Positions 17,172 through 26,560 of a DNA stretch of 64,000 bases are shown here, one piece after another. The stretch is taken from NCBI RefSeq assembly GCF_020682705.1, contig NZ_JAGTTN010000007.1, positions 1 through 64,000 of the forward strand. Reading direction: 5' to 3'. The translations under genes and the position numbers were made by a program. How positions within the stretch are numbered: the stretch's first letter is position 1; each line of letters starts with the position of its first letter. A model generated the notes under the pieces. It ran no database searches and was not told where the DNA came from. It worked only from the letters and a program-made list of their open reading frames with translations. This DNA is from Microbacterium allomyrinae. GTDB taxonomy: Bacteria; Actinomycetota; Actinomycetes; Actinomycetales; Microbacteriaceae.

Positions 17172-17197
17172 GGCCACCAAGACAGGTGCGCGGTCAT
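17162..17197 (-). CDS. trpL: trp leader peptide (11 aa)
   Basis: Eleven codons read MTAHLSWWPTA with two adjacent Trp codons (TGG TGG at 17179-17174) and stop at TAG. The TGG pair stands just before the competing hairpins, the position needed for ribosome-mediated attenuation. TAGGTT (17209-17204) lies exactly 6 nt before the ATG, so the leader is probably the first thing on a leaderless transcript and needs no ribosome-binding site. This gene is too short for standard gene callers. Confidence 0.85.
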   Translation of the reverse strand: MTAHLSWWPTA

Positions 17198-17203
17198 GGG
17201 CCG

Positions 17204-17209
17204 AACCTA
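17204..17209 (-). promoter_or_regulatory. -10 box of the trp leader promoter
   Basis: TAGGTT fits TAnnnT and is separated from the leader ATG by 6 nt (CGGCCC), the leaderless spacing. No clear -35 is visible. The box lies 20-25 nt beyond the stop of the LtrA gene on the same strand. Confidence 0.65.
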
Positions 17210-17228
17210 CCACAGCGACTCCGGGCGC

Positions 17229-18461
17229 TCATGCCGCGTTTCGCTCCAGAGCCGCGGCCTGATGGCGGTAGCCGACGGTCTCGAATCCCACGACGATGAC
17301 GGCCGGAGACGCCGCGACGATGAGCAGCGCGACCCCGATCGACGCGCCCCACGACACCGCGAGAACGCTGATCGCGAGCACCGCCACGGCGCCGAGGAAC
17401 AGCCATACGTGGAACGGATCGAATTCCCTCACGAGCAGCGCGTAGATGGTGAACAGCGAGATCTCGAAGACCAGAACCGGGATCGCGACGGTGAGCAGCG
17501 CGAACGCCGCGTCGACGTGCGCCTCGTGCGAGATGACCGTCGCTGCGACGTGCAGCCCCGCGCCGATGCCGACGAGCGACCCGAACAGGAACATGTGGCC
17601 GTAACCCCAGACGAAGCCGCGTCGCGGATGGCGGGCGAGCACTGGCCCGGACGGGAGGATGAAGTACACCCACCACAGCGCGAACGCGAGCGTCGTGCCG
17701 CCGACCGCGACGAGGACCGCCTCGACGCTCCAGCTCTCGATCTCCACGACGGCCGAGATCGCGAGGATCGTACCCAGGATCACTTCGCCGAGCGTGATGA
17801 TGACCAGGAGTCCGTAGCGTTCGGCGATGTGATGCGGGTGCCAGGGGGTCGGCGTGAATCGCCGCTCGGCGAAGATCGGCCCGGCGAGTTCGAAGAGCGC
17901 CAGCAGCGTCGTGAACAGGAACGTGACGGGCAGCGACAGGTTGAGGAAGATGAGCGCGATCCAGCCGAGCTGCGCGATGGAGATGTTGACGACGTACGCG
18001 AGACACGTCTTGCGACGCGCGGGATCGTGCTTCGCCGCGCGCAGCCACAGCGCGATCGCCGCGACGCGCATGACGACGTAGCCGGCGACCATGATGCCGT
18101 TGTCGACGTGGTGACCCTCCTGCACCGAATGGAAGAACACCGGCAGGCCAAGCGCGAGGATCAGCACGCCCATCATCTCGACGAGCGTCGCGATGCGGAA
18201 GAAGATGTCGTCGGTGTCGTACGCCGAGGCGAGCCATGAGTAGTTGATCCACGCCCACGACACCGCGAACGTCGCGAAGGCGAACGCCGTGATGGCGTTC
18301 GCGACGTCGCCGAGCTCGAGCAGGTGCGCGGTTTGTGATCCGGCCTGACTGAACGCGACCACGAAGGTCAGGTCGAAGAGCAGCTCGAGGGGAGTCGCAG
18401 CGCGGTGGGGCTCATGAGGATCCCGCCCGGTCATGCGCCCCAGATGATGGCTCAGACTCAT
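17229..18461 (-). CDS. Low-temperature-requirement A (LtrA) family membrane protein
   Basis: The 410-aa product has the LtrA family opening [20 protein letters not shown] and about ten transmembrane segments, with the conserved [17 protein letters not shown] in the middle. LtrA was named from a cold-sensitive Listeria mutant, and its biochemical role is not established; a transporter or signalling role is usually assumed. ATG 18461 is supported by TATCTT 7 nt upstream (18469-18474). It is transcribed divergently from ispG across an 87-bp gap in which both genes have leaderless-type promoters. The trp leader begins 31 bp after its stop. Confidence 0.9.
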   Translation of the reverse strand: MSLSHHLGRMTGRDPHEPHRAATPLELLFDLTFVVAFSQAGSQTAHLLELGDVANAITAFAFATFAVSWAWINYSWLASAYDTDDIFFRIATLVEMMGVLILALGLPVFFHSVQEGHHVDNGIMVAGYVVMRVAAIALWLRAAKHDPARRKTCLAYVVNISIAQLGWIALIFLNLSLPVTFLFTTLLALFELAGPIFAERRFTPTPWHPHHIAERYGLLVIITLGEVILGTILAISAVVEIESWSVEAVLVAVGGTTLAFALWWVYFILPSGPVLARHPRRGFVWGYGHMFLFGSLVGIGAGLHVAATVISHEAHVDAAFALLTVAIPVLVFEISLFTIYALLVREFDPFHVWLFLGAVAVLAISVLAVSWGASIGVALLIVAASPAVIVVGFETVGYRHQAAALERNAA

Positions 18462-18548
18462 GGCGCAAAAGATACACGGGCGTGCGTGGCACCGCGGACC
18501 GCGGAGTCCGCCAGCCTTCCCCCAGCGGCGCCGCGTAGGCTGGGGTGC
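18462..18548. promoter_or_regulatory. Back-to-back leaderless promoters (ltrA / ispG)
   Basis: TATCTT on the minus strand (18469-18474, 7 nt before the LtrA ATG) and TAGGCT on the plus strand (18536-18541, 7 nt before the ispG GTG) point outward from one short gap. Confidence 0.6.
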
Positions 18549-19700
18549 GTGCCAGCTGTGAATCTCGGGATGCCCAAGGTCCCCGAAGTCCTCGCCCCGC
18601 GCCGCAAGACACGGCAGATAAAGGTGGGCAAGGTCCTCGTCGGCGGCGACGCACCCGTGAGCGTCCAGTCGATGTGCACCACTCCGACGACGAACATCAA
18701 CGCGACACTGCAGCAGATCGCCGAGCTGACGGCATCGGGCTGCGAGATCGTCCGCGTCGCGGTTCCCTCGCAGGACGACGCGGATGTGCTGCACATCATC
18801 GCGAAGAAGAGTCAGATCCCCGTCATCGCGGACATCCATTTCCAGCCTCGCTACATCTACCAGGCCATCGACGCCGGGTGCGCGGCCGTCCGCGTGAATC
18901 CGGGCAACATCCGCGAGTTCGACGGCAACGTCGGCGAGATCGCCGCCGCAGCGAAGGCGGCGGGCGTGTCGCTTCGCATCGGCGTCAACGCGGGCTCGCT
19001 CGACAGGCGGGTCCTCCAGAAGTATGGCAAGGCCACGCCCGAGGCTCTCGTCGAGAGTGCCGTGTGGGAGGCATCCCTCTTCGAGGAGCACGACTTCCAC
19101 GACTTCAAGATCTCGGTCAAGCACAACGACCCGATCATCATGGTCAAGGCGTATCGCCAGCTCGCCGAGCGCGGCGACTGGCCGCTGCACCTCGGCGTCA
19201 CCGAAGCCGGGCCCGCCTTCCAGGGCACCATCAAGAGCGCGACCGCGTTCGGCATCCTCCTGTCGGAGGGTATCGGCGACACGATCCGCGTCTCGCTCTC
19301 GGCGCCTCCCGCCGAAGAGGTGAAGGTCGGGCACCAGATCCTGCAGTCGCTGAACCTGCGCGAGCGCAAGCTCGAGATCGTCTCGTGCCCCTCGTGCGGT
19401 CGCGCGCAGGTCGACGTGTATTCGCTGGCCGACAACGTCACCGAGGGACTCAAGGACATGACGGTGCCGCTGCGTGTCGCCGTCATGGGCTGCGTCGTCA
19501 ACGGTCCGGGGGAAGCCCGCGAAGCCGACCTCGGTGTCGCTTCGGGCAACGGCAAGGGTCAGATCTTCGTCAAGGGCCAGGTCATCAAGACCGTCCCGGA
19601 GTCCGAGATCGTGGCGACCCTCATCGAGGAGGCGAACCGCCTCGCCGACGAGATGGGACCCGCGGCCCCCGTCGGAACGGCGCAGGTCGTCACGAGCTGA
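18549..19700 (+). CDS. ispG: 4-hydroxy-3-methylbut-2-en-1-yl diphosphate synthase
   Basis: The 383-aa product matches IspG/GcpE along its length: [10 protein letters not shown] near the start, a TIM-barrel half with VRVNPGNI, and the C-terminal iron-sulfur module with SCPSCGR and [11 protein letters not shown], giving three Cys ligands plus the Glu. It reduces MEcPP to HMBPP, the penultimate MEP-pathway step. GTG 18549 is selected because TAGGCT lies 7 nt before it; GTG 18558 and ATG 18570 are in frame but would remove conserved N-terminal residues. A BenE-type transporter gene follows 89 bp later. Confidence 0.96.
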   Translation: MPAVNLGMPKVPEVLAPRRKTRQIKVGKVLVGGDAPVSVQSMCTTPTTNINATLQQIAELTASGCEIVRVAVPSQDDADVLHIIAKKSQIPVIADIHFQPRYIYQAIDAGCAAVRVNPGNIREFDGNVGEIAAAAKAAGVSLRIGVNAGSLDRRVLQKYGKATPEALVESAVWEASLFEEHDFHDFKISVKHNDPIIMVKAYRQLAERGDWPLHLGVTEAGPAFQGTIKSATAFGILLSEGIGDTIRVSLSAPPAEEVKVGHQILQSLNLRERKLEIVSCPSCGRAQVDVYSLADNVTEGLKDMTVPLRVAVMGCVVNGPGEAREADLGVASGNGKGQIFVKGQVIKTVPESEIVATLIEEANRLADEMGPAAPVGTAQVVTS

Positions 19701-19789
19701 GCGCGTGGGGTTCGACCGGTCCGGTCAGAACCCGAAGTGCAGCAGTGTCGCCGAGCGTCCTTCGCGAATCGGCTAGCGTCGGAGTCCTC

Positions 19790-20977
19790 ATGACCGACAC
19801 TCACGAGCGGCGCAGTCTCTCGCGCCCCATTGTCGCCGGCGTCGTCACCGCGCTGGTCGGCGTCACGAGTTCCTTCGCCGTCGTGCTCACCGGCCTCGAC
19901 GCCGTCGGTGCGGATCGTGCCGAGGCCGCCAGCGGCCTCCTCGTGCTGTGTCTCACGATGGGCGTGGCCTCGATCGTGCTCGCCTGGCGGTACCGCATGC
20001 CGATCACGGTCGCCTGGTCGACGCCAGGCGCGGCGGTGCTCGCCGCTACCGGCGCCGTAGAAGGCGGCTGGCCCGCAGCTGTGGGCGCGTTTCTCGTCAC
20101 GGCCGCGCTGATCCTGCTGACGGCCCTGTGGCCTCAGCTGGGGCGTCTGATCGCCCGCATCCCGCCGTCGATCGCGCAGGCGATGCTCGCCGGGGTGCTG
20201 CTGCCCCTGTGCCTCGCCCCCGTCGGCGGGCTCGTCGCCAATCCGTGGGGCGTGGTCCCCGTTATCGTCACGTGGCTGGTGTTCATGAGACTCGCGCCGC
20301 GCTGGGCCGTCCCGCTCGCGTTCGTGGCGGCGTCCGTCGTCGTCGGCGTGCACGTGGCCGTCACCGGGGCAGCGATCGACCCGGCGCTTCTGGTGCCCCG
20401 CCTCGCGTTCACCGCGCCGACGCTCACCTTCGGGGCCGTCGCAGGGCTCGCGCTCCCGCTGTTCCTCGTGACGATGGCGTCGCAGAACGTGCCCGGCGTC
20501 GCGATCATGCGCAGCTTCGGCTTCGAGGTGCCCTGGCGGCCGGCGATGCTCGTCACGGGAATCGGAACCGCGCTCGGGGCGCCCGCCGGCGGCCACGCCA
20601 TCAATCTCGCGGCGATCAGTGCCGCGCTCGCCGCAGCCCCCGACGCCGAGCCCGATCCGCACCGCCGCTGGGTGGCCGGTGTCTCGACCGGGGGAGCCGC
20701 CATCGTGCTGGGCGGGCTCTCGGCCGCCCTCGTCGCACTGGTGGTGGTGGCACCGGAGGCGGTGATCCCTGCCGTTGCGGGCATCGCGCTGTTCGGGGCG
20801 TTCGGATCCGCCGTGCAGCAGGCGATCGACGATCCCGGAGAACGGATGCCGGCGGTCGTGACTTTCCTGGTCGCCGCGTCGGGTGTCGCCATCGCGGGAG
20901 TGAGCGCTGCGTTCTGGGCGCTCGTCGCCGGTCTCGTGGTGCGCGAAGTGCTGCACGCCGGGCGCCGACCGCACTGA
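19790..20977 (+). CDS. BenE-family (benzoate/H+ symporter-like) membrane transporter
   Basis: The 395-aa product has about twelve transmembrane helices and BenE motifs such as PSIAQAMLAGVLLPLC, the conserved MASQNVPGVAIMRSFGF and the GAPAGGHAINLAAISAAL segment. BenE proteins import benzoate with protons, but no aromatic-degradation gene lies nearby, so the substrate here is uncertain. The ATG at 19790 follows TAGCGT by 10 nt, a looser version of the leaderless spacing. The same strand carries ispG before it and proS after it, with no sign of coupling. Confidence 0.85.
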   Translation: MTDTHERRSLSRPIVAGVVTALVGVTSSFAVVLTGLDAVGADRAEAASGLLVLCLTMGVASIVLAWRYRMPITVAWSTPGAAVLAATGAVEGGWPAAVGAFLVTAALILLTALWPQLGRLIARIPPSIAQAMLAGVLLPLCLAPVGGLVANPWGVVPVIVTWLVFMRLAPRWAVPLAFVAASVVVGVHVAVTGAAIDPALLVPRLAFTAPTLTFGAVAGLALPLFLVTMASQNVPGVAIMRSFGFEVPWRPAMLVTGIGTALGAPAGGHAINLAAISAALAAAPDAEPDPHRRWVAGVSTGGAAIVLGGLSAALVALVVVAPEAVIPAVAGIALFGAFGSAVQQAIDDPGERMPAVVTFLVAASGVAIAGVSAAFWALVAGLVVREVLHAGRRPH

Positions 20978-21099
20978 CTCCGCCCCACTTCCGCCACTGC
21001 CGTTCTCCTGAGGCATGCCGCGGCGCCGGTGACGGGATGAGGTGAGGACACTCGGCGAATCGACGGCCGTGGCATCTGCTCGCCGTAAGCTTGACCCTC

Positions 21100-22896
21100 G
21101 TGGTCACACGTCTCTCGCATTTCTTCCTCCGCACGCTTCGCGAAGACCCCGCCGATGCCGAGGTCACGAGCCACCGGCTGCTGGTGCGCGCCGGGTACAT
21201 CCGGCGCCAGGCGCCAGGTGTCTTCGCGTGGCTGCCGCTGGGTCTCAAGGTCAAGGCGAAGATCGAGGGCATCATCCGCGACGAGATGTCCAACGCCGGT
21301 GCGTACGAAGTGCACTTCCCGGCTCTGCTTCCGCGGGAGCCGTATGAGATCACCGGCCGCTGGGAGGAGTACGGCGACGGCATCTTCCGGCTCAAGGATC
21401 GCAAGGGCGCGGACTACCTGCTCGCCCCCACGCACGAAGAGGTCTTCACGCTGCTCGTGAAGGACCTGTACTCGTCGTACAAGGACCTCCCGCTGTCGAT
21501 CTATCAGATCCAGGACAAGTACCGCGACGAAGCGCGTCCCCGCGCCGGGCTCCTCCGCGGCCGCGAGTTCACGATGAAGGACGCGTACTCGTTCGACTAC
21601 ACCGACGAGGGGCTGGATGCGTCGTATCAGGCGCAGCGCGACGCCTACGAGCGCATCTTCGCGCGGCTCGGTCTCGAATTCGTGATCGTGCAGGCGGATG
21701 CCGGAGCCATGGGCGGTTCGCGCAGCGAAGAGTTCCTGCACCCGACCGCGATCGGCGAAGACACCTTCGTGCGGTCGGCGGGCGGCTACGCCGCGAATGT
21801 CGAGGCGTTCACCACCGTCGTGCCCGACTCGATCCCCTTGGAGGGACTGCCTGCTCCGGTGATCTTCGACTCTCCGAACACGCCCACGATCGCGACGCTC
21901 GTGGCGCATTCGAACGCCCACCTCGACGCGCCTGCAGACTCCGTGGCCGGACCCGCCACGACCGGCGCGACCGAATGGTCGGCCGCGCACACGCTCAAGA
22001 ACGTCGTGCTCGCGCTGACGCACCTCGACGGATCGCGGGAACTCGTCGTCGTCGGCATCCCAGGCGACCGCGATATCGACGACAAGCGTGTCGAGGTCGC
22101 CTTCGCCCCGGCCGAGGTCGAACAGGCCACCGAGGCCGACTTCGAGAAGCACCCGCTGCTGGTGAAGGGCTACATCGGTCCCTGGTCGCCCACAGGCGCG
22201 GTGCTCGGCGAGGAGTCGGCCACCGGCATCCGCTTCCTGCTGGATCCCCGTGTCGTCGACGGCACCGCCTGGATCACAGGTGCGAACGTCGACCAGAAGC
22301 ACGTGCATTCGCTGGTGGCCGGGCGCGACTTCTTCGGCGATGGCTTCGTCGAGGCGGCCAGCGTGCGCGCCGGTGACCCGGCTCCCGACGGATCCGGTGA
22401 GGTGGAGCTCGCCCGCGGCATGGAGATCGGACACGTCTTCCAGCTCGGCCGCAAGTACGCCGAAGCCCTCGGTCTCAAGGTGCTGGACGAGAACGGCAAG
22501 CTCGTCACGGTCACGATGGGCTCGTACGGCATCGGAGTGACGCGGATCCTCGCCAACATCGCAGAGCTCAACAATGACGCGAAGGGGCTGATCTGGCCCG
22601 CATCGGTGGCACCGTTCGACGTCCACGTGGTCGCGGCCGGTCGCGACGGGGTCGTCTTCGAGGTGGCCGAGCAGCTCTCGGCCGAGCTCGAGGCATCCGG
22701 TCTCGACGTCCTCTACGACGACCGTCCGAAGGTCTCGCCGGGTGTGAAGTTCGGTGATGCGGAGCTCGTCGGCGTGCCGCAGATCGTGATCGTTGGCCGC
22801 GGCGCGACCGACGGCCAGGTCGAGCTGTGGGATCGCCGCACGGGCGACCGTGAGGTCGTCGCCGTCGCCGAGGCGATCGCGCGCCTGCGCGCCTGA
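21100..22896 (+). CDS. proS: Prolyl-tRNA synthetase
   Basis: The 598-aa product is a class II synthetase of the long bacterial type with an inserted editing domain (about 225-400) between motifs 2 and 3. Motif 2 is seen as [20 protein letters not shown] and motif 3 as [10 protein letters not shown], followed by the anticodon-binding domain. It charges tRNA-Pro; the insertion clears mischarged Ala-tRNA-Pro. GTG 21100 ([16 protein letters not shown]) is the likely start, since TAAGCT lies 8 nt upstream; a TTG at 21091 would be only three codons longer. A LOG-family gene follows 61 bp later. Confidence 0.96.
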   Translation: MVTRLSHFFLRTLREDPADAEVTSHRLLVRAGYIRRQAPGVFAWLPLGLKVKAKIEGIIRDEMSNAGAYEVHFPALLPREPYEITGRWEEYGDGIFRLKDRKGADYLLAPTHEEVFTLLVKDLYSSYKDLPLSIYQIQDKYRDEARPRAGLLRGREFTMKDAYSFDYTDEGLDASYQAQRDAYERIFARLGLEFVIVQADAGAMGGSRSEEFLHPTAIGEDTFVRSAGGYAANVEAFTTVVPDSIPLEGLPAPVIFDSPNTPTIATLVAHSNAHLDAPADSVAGPATTGATEWSAAHTLKNVVLALTHLDGSRELVVVGIPGDRDIDDKRVEVAFAPAEVEQATEADFEKHPLLVKGYIGPWSPTGAVLGEESATGIRFLLDPRVVDGTAWITGANVDQKHVHSLVAGRDFFGDGFVEAASVRAGDPAPDGSGEVELARGMEIGHVFQLGRKYAEALGLKVLDENGKLVTVTMGSYGIGVTRILANIAELNNDAKGLIWPASVAPFDVHVVAAGRDGVVFEVAEQLSAELEASGLDVLYDDRPKVSPGVKFGDAELVGVPQIVIVGRGATDGQVELWDRRTGDREVVAVAEAIARLRA

Positions 22897-22957
22897 CCCG
22901 ACCACGCGGCGCACCACGGAGGGGGTGCATCCCGCCGCGGCATGCAACGCTGGAGAC

Positions 22958-24016
22958 ATGCATGACAGCGCTGCGGTGCCCCCCGAGGTGACGGATGATC
23001 TGCGCCGCCTCATCGCGGATGCCGGTATCACCCACAACGCCGACCTGATCGCCCGCACCCTGGCGACCGGCGTCGGCCTGGGCATCGACGGGGCAAGTCG
23101 CCTCGATCTGAAGATCACCACGTCCGCACTCACCGAGATGCGCGCGGCGTTCCGCCTGTTCGCTCCGTATGCGGGCATCCCCAAGGTCACGATCTTCGGG
23201 TCGGCGCGCACCCGGCCCGACCAGGAGGTGTACCGCGCCACGGCCGCCGTCGCGCGTGCTCTGGCCGACCGCGGCTGGATGGTCGTCACCGGTGCCGGAC
23301 CGGGAATCATGCAGGCCGCGGCCGAAGGTGCGGGACCCCAGCAGTCGCTGGGGGTGTCGATTCGGCTCCCGTTCGAGGACAAGCCCAACGCGGTCATCGC
23401 CGAGAACGCGCGCAACGTCGCGATGAAGTACTTCTTCACCCGCAAGCTGATGCTCGTGAAGGAATCGCACGGGTTCGTCTGCGTGCCCGGCGGATTCGGA
23501 ACGCTCGATGAGATGTTCGAGCTGCTCACCCTGCAGCAGACGGGCAAGGCCGACCCGACGCCGATCGTGCTGCTCGATGAGCCGAACGGCACGTTCTGGC
23601 AGGGACTGCAGCGATTCATCGACGAGCAGCTCGTGGGCGGCGGTGTCATCTCGCCCGACGACTTCGACCGTGTGGTCGTCACCGATTCGGTGGATGCCGC
23701 CGCGTTCGCGATCACCGATTTCTGGCGCAACTACGACTCGCTGCGCTGGGTCGGCGACCGTCTCGTCCTGCGCCTGCGTGTCGAACCGAGCGATGCCGAG
23801 GTCGCCGGCCTGAACGAGCAGTTCGGCTTCCTCCTCGCGTCGGGGCGGATCGAGAGACACGAACCCCTCCGCCCGGAGCAGGACGACCACGATCGCCTGG
23901 ACCTCCCGCGCCTCGTGATGAACCTCGACCAGCGCCGGGTCGGTTCGCTGTATCGGATCATCCGCGCGATCAACGCGCTCGAAAGCTCGCCCAGCGGCCC
24001 GGCTCGCGCGGCGTGA
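22958..24016 (+). CDS. LOG family (Rossmann-type nucleotide-binding) protein
   Basis: The 352-aa product contains the lysine decarboxylase-like/LOG fold: TIFGSAR, TGAGPGIMQAAAEGA and the hallmark PGGFGTLDEMFE. LOG enzymes release free cytokinin-type bases from nucleoside 5'-monophosphates by phosphoribohydrolase action, and bacterial members are often nucleotide 5'-monophosphate nucleosidases. The protein is longer than classic LOG (about 190 aa), with an N-terminal 70 residues and a C-terminal 110 residues of unknown role. The start ATG 22958 keeps MHDSAAVPPEV. It is convergent with the DUF1206 gene; the 74-bp gap shows no clear terminator. Confidence 0.85.
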   Translation: MHDSAAVPPEVTDDLRRLIADAGITHNADLIARTLATGVGLGIDGASRLDLKITTSALTEMRAAFRLFAPYAGIPKVTIFGSARTRPDQEVYRATAAVARALADRGWMVVTGAGPGIMQAAAEGAGPQQSLGVSIRLPFEDKPNAVIAENARNVAMKYFFTRKLMLVKESHGFVCVPGGFGTLDEMFELLTLQQTGKADPTPIVLLDEPNGTFWQGLQRFIDEQLVGGGVISPDDFDRVVVTDSVDAAAFAITDFWRNYDSLRWVGDRLVLRLRVEPSDAEVAGLNEQFGFLLASGRIERHEPLRPEQDDHDRLDLPRLVMNLDQRRVGSLYRIIRAINALESSPSGPARAA

Positions 24017-24090
24017 TCGGCGGCTCTCTGCCGCTCATCGCGGCCGAGCAGCGACGCTCCGTGGTCGTCATCCGGATGCCGGCGTGCTCG

Positions 24091-24912
24091 TCACATGCGC
24101 ATGTACCGCGCTCGCAGCACGGTGAACACCCCGTATGCGACGAACCCCGCGCCGACGAGCCCGACGATCACGGGGCCGGAGGGCAGCAGGAGCAGAGCGT
24201 CGACCGCCCCGTCCAGTCCGCCGGCCACGTCCGCGTCGGAGGATGCCGCTGCGACGATGAGCAGGATTCCCACGATCGCGAGCGCGGCGCCCTTTGCGAC
24301 GTAGCCCGCCACACCGAGCGTCGTGACCGCGCGGCCGGCGCCTCCCGGAGGAATCGACATCGTGACGCGGAAGCTGCGGCGAATGCCCATGACGATGAAC
24401 ACGACACCACCGATCGCGATCGCCGCGCCGATCAGGGCGAGGACGACCGGCCCGCCCGCAACGACGAGGAGTCCACGGCTCGCGTCTTCGGCGGTCTGCT
24501 CGCCGTCCGGGCGTGCGCCGATCGCCACCGCCGCAGCGATGCCTCCGAGAGCGGCGAAGAGCAGCGCCTGTCCCCACGCGGATGCACGGCGTCCCCATTT
24601 CTGGGCGCGACCGGCGGCTCCGGAGGAGGAGGACCGCGCCAGGATGCCGTCGAGCACCTTCCATACGGCGAGCGCCCACAGCGTGATCGCGAGCAGCCAC
24701 AGCACCACGAATCCCAGAGGGGCGCCGGCGACAGCCTTGAATGCGCCCGACTGATCCGACTCACCGTCTCCGCCGAATGCGATCACCAGCACGAGGGCGC
24801 CCACGAGCACATGGACGATCCCATCGGCGACGTAGCCCGCCCGCGCCGCGAACTCCAGTGCCGGGCTGGACTCCGCGCGACGCGCGGCGGCCTTCACCTG
24901 CGTTCGGGCCAT
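24091..24912 (-). CDS. DUF1206 membrane protein
   Basis: The 273-aa product consists of three related two-helix modules (about residues 20-75, 105-160 and 195-265), each built around a G-Y-V-A/AxG motif and long Ala/Leu/Val helices. This triplication defines DUF1206, an integral membrane family of unknown function common in actinobacteria. The start is firm: TAGGCT (24919-24924) ends exactly 6 nt before the ATG, so the message is probably leaderless. It is divergent from nusA across 186 bp, a gap that in most bacteria would hold rimP and here holds no gene. Confidence 0.85.
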   Translation of the reverse strand: MARTQVKAAARRAESSPALEFAARAGYVADGIVHVLVGALVLVIAFGGDGESDQSGAFKAVAGAPLGFVVLWLLAITLWALAVWKVLDGILARSSSSGAAGRAQKWGRRASAWGQALLFAALGGIAAAVAIGARPDGEQTAEDASRGLLVVAGGPVVLALIGAAIAIGGVVFIVMGIRRSFRVTMSIPPGGAGRAVTTLGVAGYVAKGAALAIVGILLIVAAASSDADVAGGLDGAVDALLLLPSGPVIVGLVGAGFVAYGVFTVLRARYMRM

Positions 24913-25047
24913 TCCGTCAGCCTAGATGCCGTGCCGTGATGCGGCGAGGGGTTGCATCGGCGCTCGCCGTGTGCGCAGCATCGACTCCTGCGGCGCCCGT
25001 GCGGGGCGCTCCCAGGATCGCCCGGCCGGGCATCGGGTAACGTTGTA

Positions 25048-25053
25048 GGGTTC
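25048..25053 (+). promoter_or_regulatory. Probable -10 box of nusA
   Basis: TAGGGT lies 45 nt before the nusA start and 30 nt before its ribosome-binding site, giving a leader of about 40 nt. There is no good -35. This would be the main promoter of the nusA-ylxR-infB block. Confidence 0.45.
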
Positions 25054-25098
25054 CGGCGCGCATCGACGTGCCGGTGAGAGCTGAATAGGGAGGCCACT

Positions 25099-26085
25099 GT
25101 GGACATCGATCTCGGACTGCTTCGGACCGTCGAGCGCGAGAAGGAGATCCCGTTCGACGAACTCGTCCGGATCATCGAGCAGGCGATCCTGACGGCGTAC
25201 GCCAAGCACACCTCGCCTACCGGCGAATTGCCCGAGGGCGCTCGCTCGGAGCTCGACCGCAAGACCGGTCACGTCGCCGTGTTCATCCCGCTCCTCGACG
25301 AGGAGGGTGCCGTCATCGGCGAAGAGGAGAGCACCCCCGAGGACTTCGGTCGCATCGCCGCCTTCGCTGCCAAGCAGGTCATCAGCCAGCGTCTGCGCGA
25401 CATCGCTGACGACGCCGTGCTCGGCGAGTTCCGCGGCAAGGAAGGCGACATCGTCGCCGGTGTCGTGCAGCAGGGACCGAACCCGCGCATGGTGCATGTC
25501 GATCTCGGCACCATCGAGGCGATCCTTCCGCCCGAGGAGCAGGTCGCGGGGGAGGAGTACACCCACGGCTCCCGCCTGCGCGTGTATGTGACGAGCGTTG
25601 CACGGGGCACCAAGGGCCCCCAGATCACCGTGTCGCGCACGCACCCCGGACTCGTCCGCAAGCTGTTCGCCCTCGAGGTTCCTGAGATCAACGCCGGTCT
25701 GGTCGAGATCGTGTCGCTCGCGCGCGAAGCGGGTCACCGCACCAAGATCGCGGTCAGGGCCAACGATCCCTCGATCAACGCGAAGGGCGCCTGCATCGGC
25801 GAACTCGGCCGCCGCGTGCGCGCCGTGACGGAAGAGCTCGCCGGCGAGAAGATCGACATCGTCGACTACGACCCCGAGCTCGCCAAGTTCGTCGCGAACG
25901 CGCTGTCGCCTGCGAAGGTCACGTCGAGCTTCATCCTCGACGTGACGAGCAAGGCCGTCCGCGCGCTCGTTCCCGACTACCAGCTGTCGCTCGCGATCGG
26001 CAAGGAAGGTCAGAATGCGCGCCTCGCCGCGAAGCTGACCGGCGCCAAGATCGACATCCAGCCCGACAGCATCCTTGAGTCGTGA
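25099..26085 (+). CDS. nusA: Transcription termination/antitermination factor NusA
   Basis: The 328-aa product has the N-terminal RNA polymerase-binding domain (1-125), an S1 domain (about 130-200, GDIVAGVVQQGPNPRMVHVDLG), and two KH domains (about 225-328, with EKIDIVDYD and SLAIGKEGQNARLAAKLTGAKIDI). There are no C-terminal acidic repeats, as expected for actinobacteria. NusA modulates pausing, termination and antitermination. The GTG at 25099 is preceded by GGGAGG. rimP, which usually precedes nusA, is absent here, and a 146-bp gap with an extragenic palindrome separates it from ylxR. Confidence 0.97.
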   Translation: MDIDLGLLRTVEREKEIPFDELVRIIEQAILTAYAKHTSPTGELPEGARSELDRKTGHVAVFIPLLDEEGAVIGEEESTPEDFGRIAAFAAKQVISQRLRDIADDAVLGEFRGKEGDIVAGVVQQGPNPRMVHVDLGTIEAILPPEEQVAGEEYTHGSRLRVYVTSVARGTKGPQITVSRTHPGLVRKLFALEVPEINAGLVEIVSLAREAGHRTKIAVRANDPSINAKGACIGELGRRVRAVTEELAGEKIDIVDYDPELAKFVANALSPAKVTSSFILDVTSKAVRALVPDYQLSLAIGKEGQNARLAAKLTGAKIDIQPDSILES

Positions 26086-26127
26086 CGGGTCAATGCGCGC
26101 GAAGCCCGCGTTGATGAGTCGCGACTC

Positions 26128-26166
26128 AAGATCGAGTAGGCGAGGAACGAGTCGTATCGAGATCTT
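26128..26166. repeat. Extragenic palindrome between nusA and ylxR
   Basis: An imperfect palindrome with outer arms AAGATC and GATCTT and inner CGAGTAG/CGTATCGA blocks. On the minus strand it reads as GATCTCGATACGA ... CCTACTCGATC, the same kind of element as the two copies at 57.8-58.0 kb. It may act as a processing or partial termination site inside the operon. Confidence 0.6.
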
Positions 26167-26231
26167 GCTTTGTCGAGGCTGAGCGCGCTGCGCGGTCGAC
26201 CGGCGACGGTCACCCAGCTCGGAGGTGTAAC

Positions 26232-26504
26232 ATGGAGGCTGTACGAACGTGTGTCGGATGCCGCGCGCGTGCTCCTCGGTCCGCCCTGCTCAGGGTGGTA
26301 GCCATCGAATCCACTCTTGTTCCAGACGAGCGTGCGTCGATGCCCGGGCGAGGCGCGTGGGTGCATGAGACATTACAGTGCGTGGATGCCGCCATTCGGC
26401 GCCGCGCATTCGTGCGGGCATTGCGTGTGTCGGGCCCGCTCGACACGCAGACCATCGAGAAACGGCTGAACGGCTATGGAAAAAAAGTGAACGGCTCGAA
26501 ATGA
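26232..26504 (+). CDS. ylxR: YlxR family RNA-binding protein
   Basis: The 90-aa basic product carries the YlxR signature RTCVGCRARAPRSALLRVVA at its N-terminus and PGRGAWVH in the middle. YlxR (DUF448) is a small nucleic-acid-binding protein encoded between nusA and infB in most Gram-positive bacteria; proposed roles include RNase P modulation and transcription control. The start has GGAGGTG 5 nt upstream. infB follows after 56 bp, with its own ribosome-binding site. Confidence 0.92.
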   Translation: MEAVRTCVGCRARAPRSALLRVVAIESTLVPDERASMPGRGAWVHETLQCVDAAIRRRAFVRALRVSGPLDTQTIEKRLNGYGKKVNGSK

Positions 26505-26560
26505 GACCCGTCCGCGACTAATGGTCTGCCCTGTCTGGGTAGGCCCCAGACAGGAGAATT

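Noticed and set aside
20134..23730. A very long open frame antisense to the BenE, proS and LOG genes
   Set aside because: High-GC codon bias leaves long antisense frames. The sense strand has recognisable proteins throughout, and the antisense translation matches nothing known.
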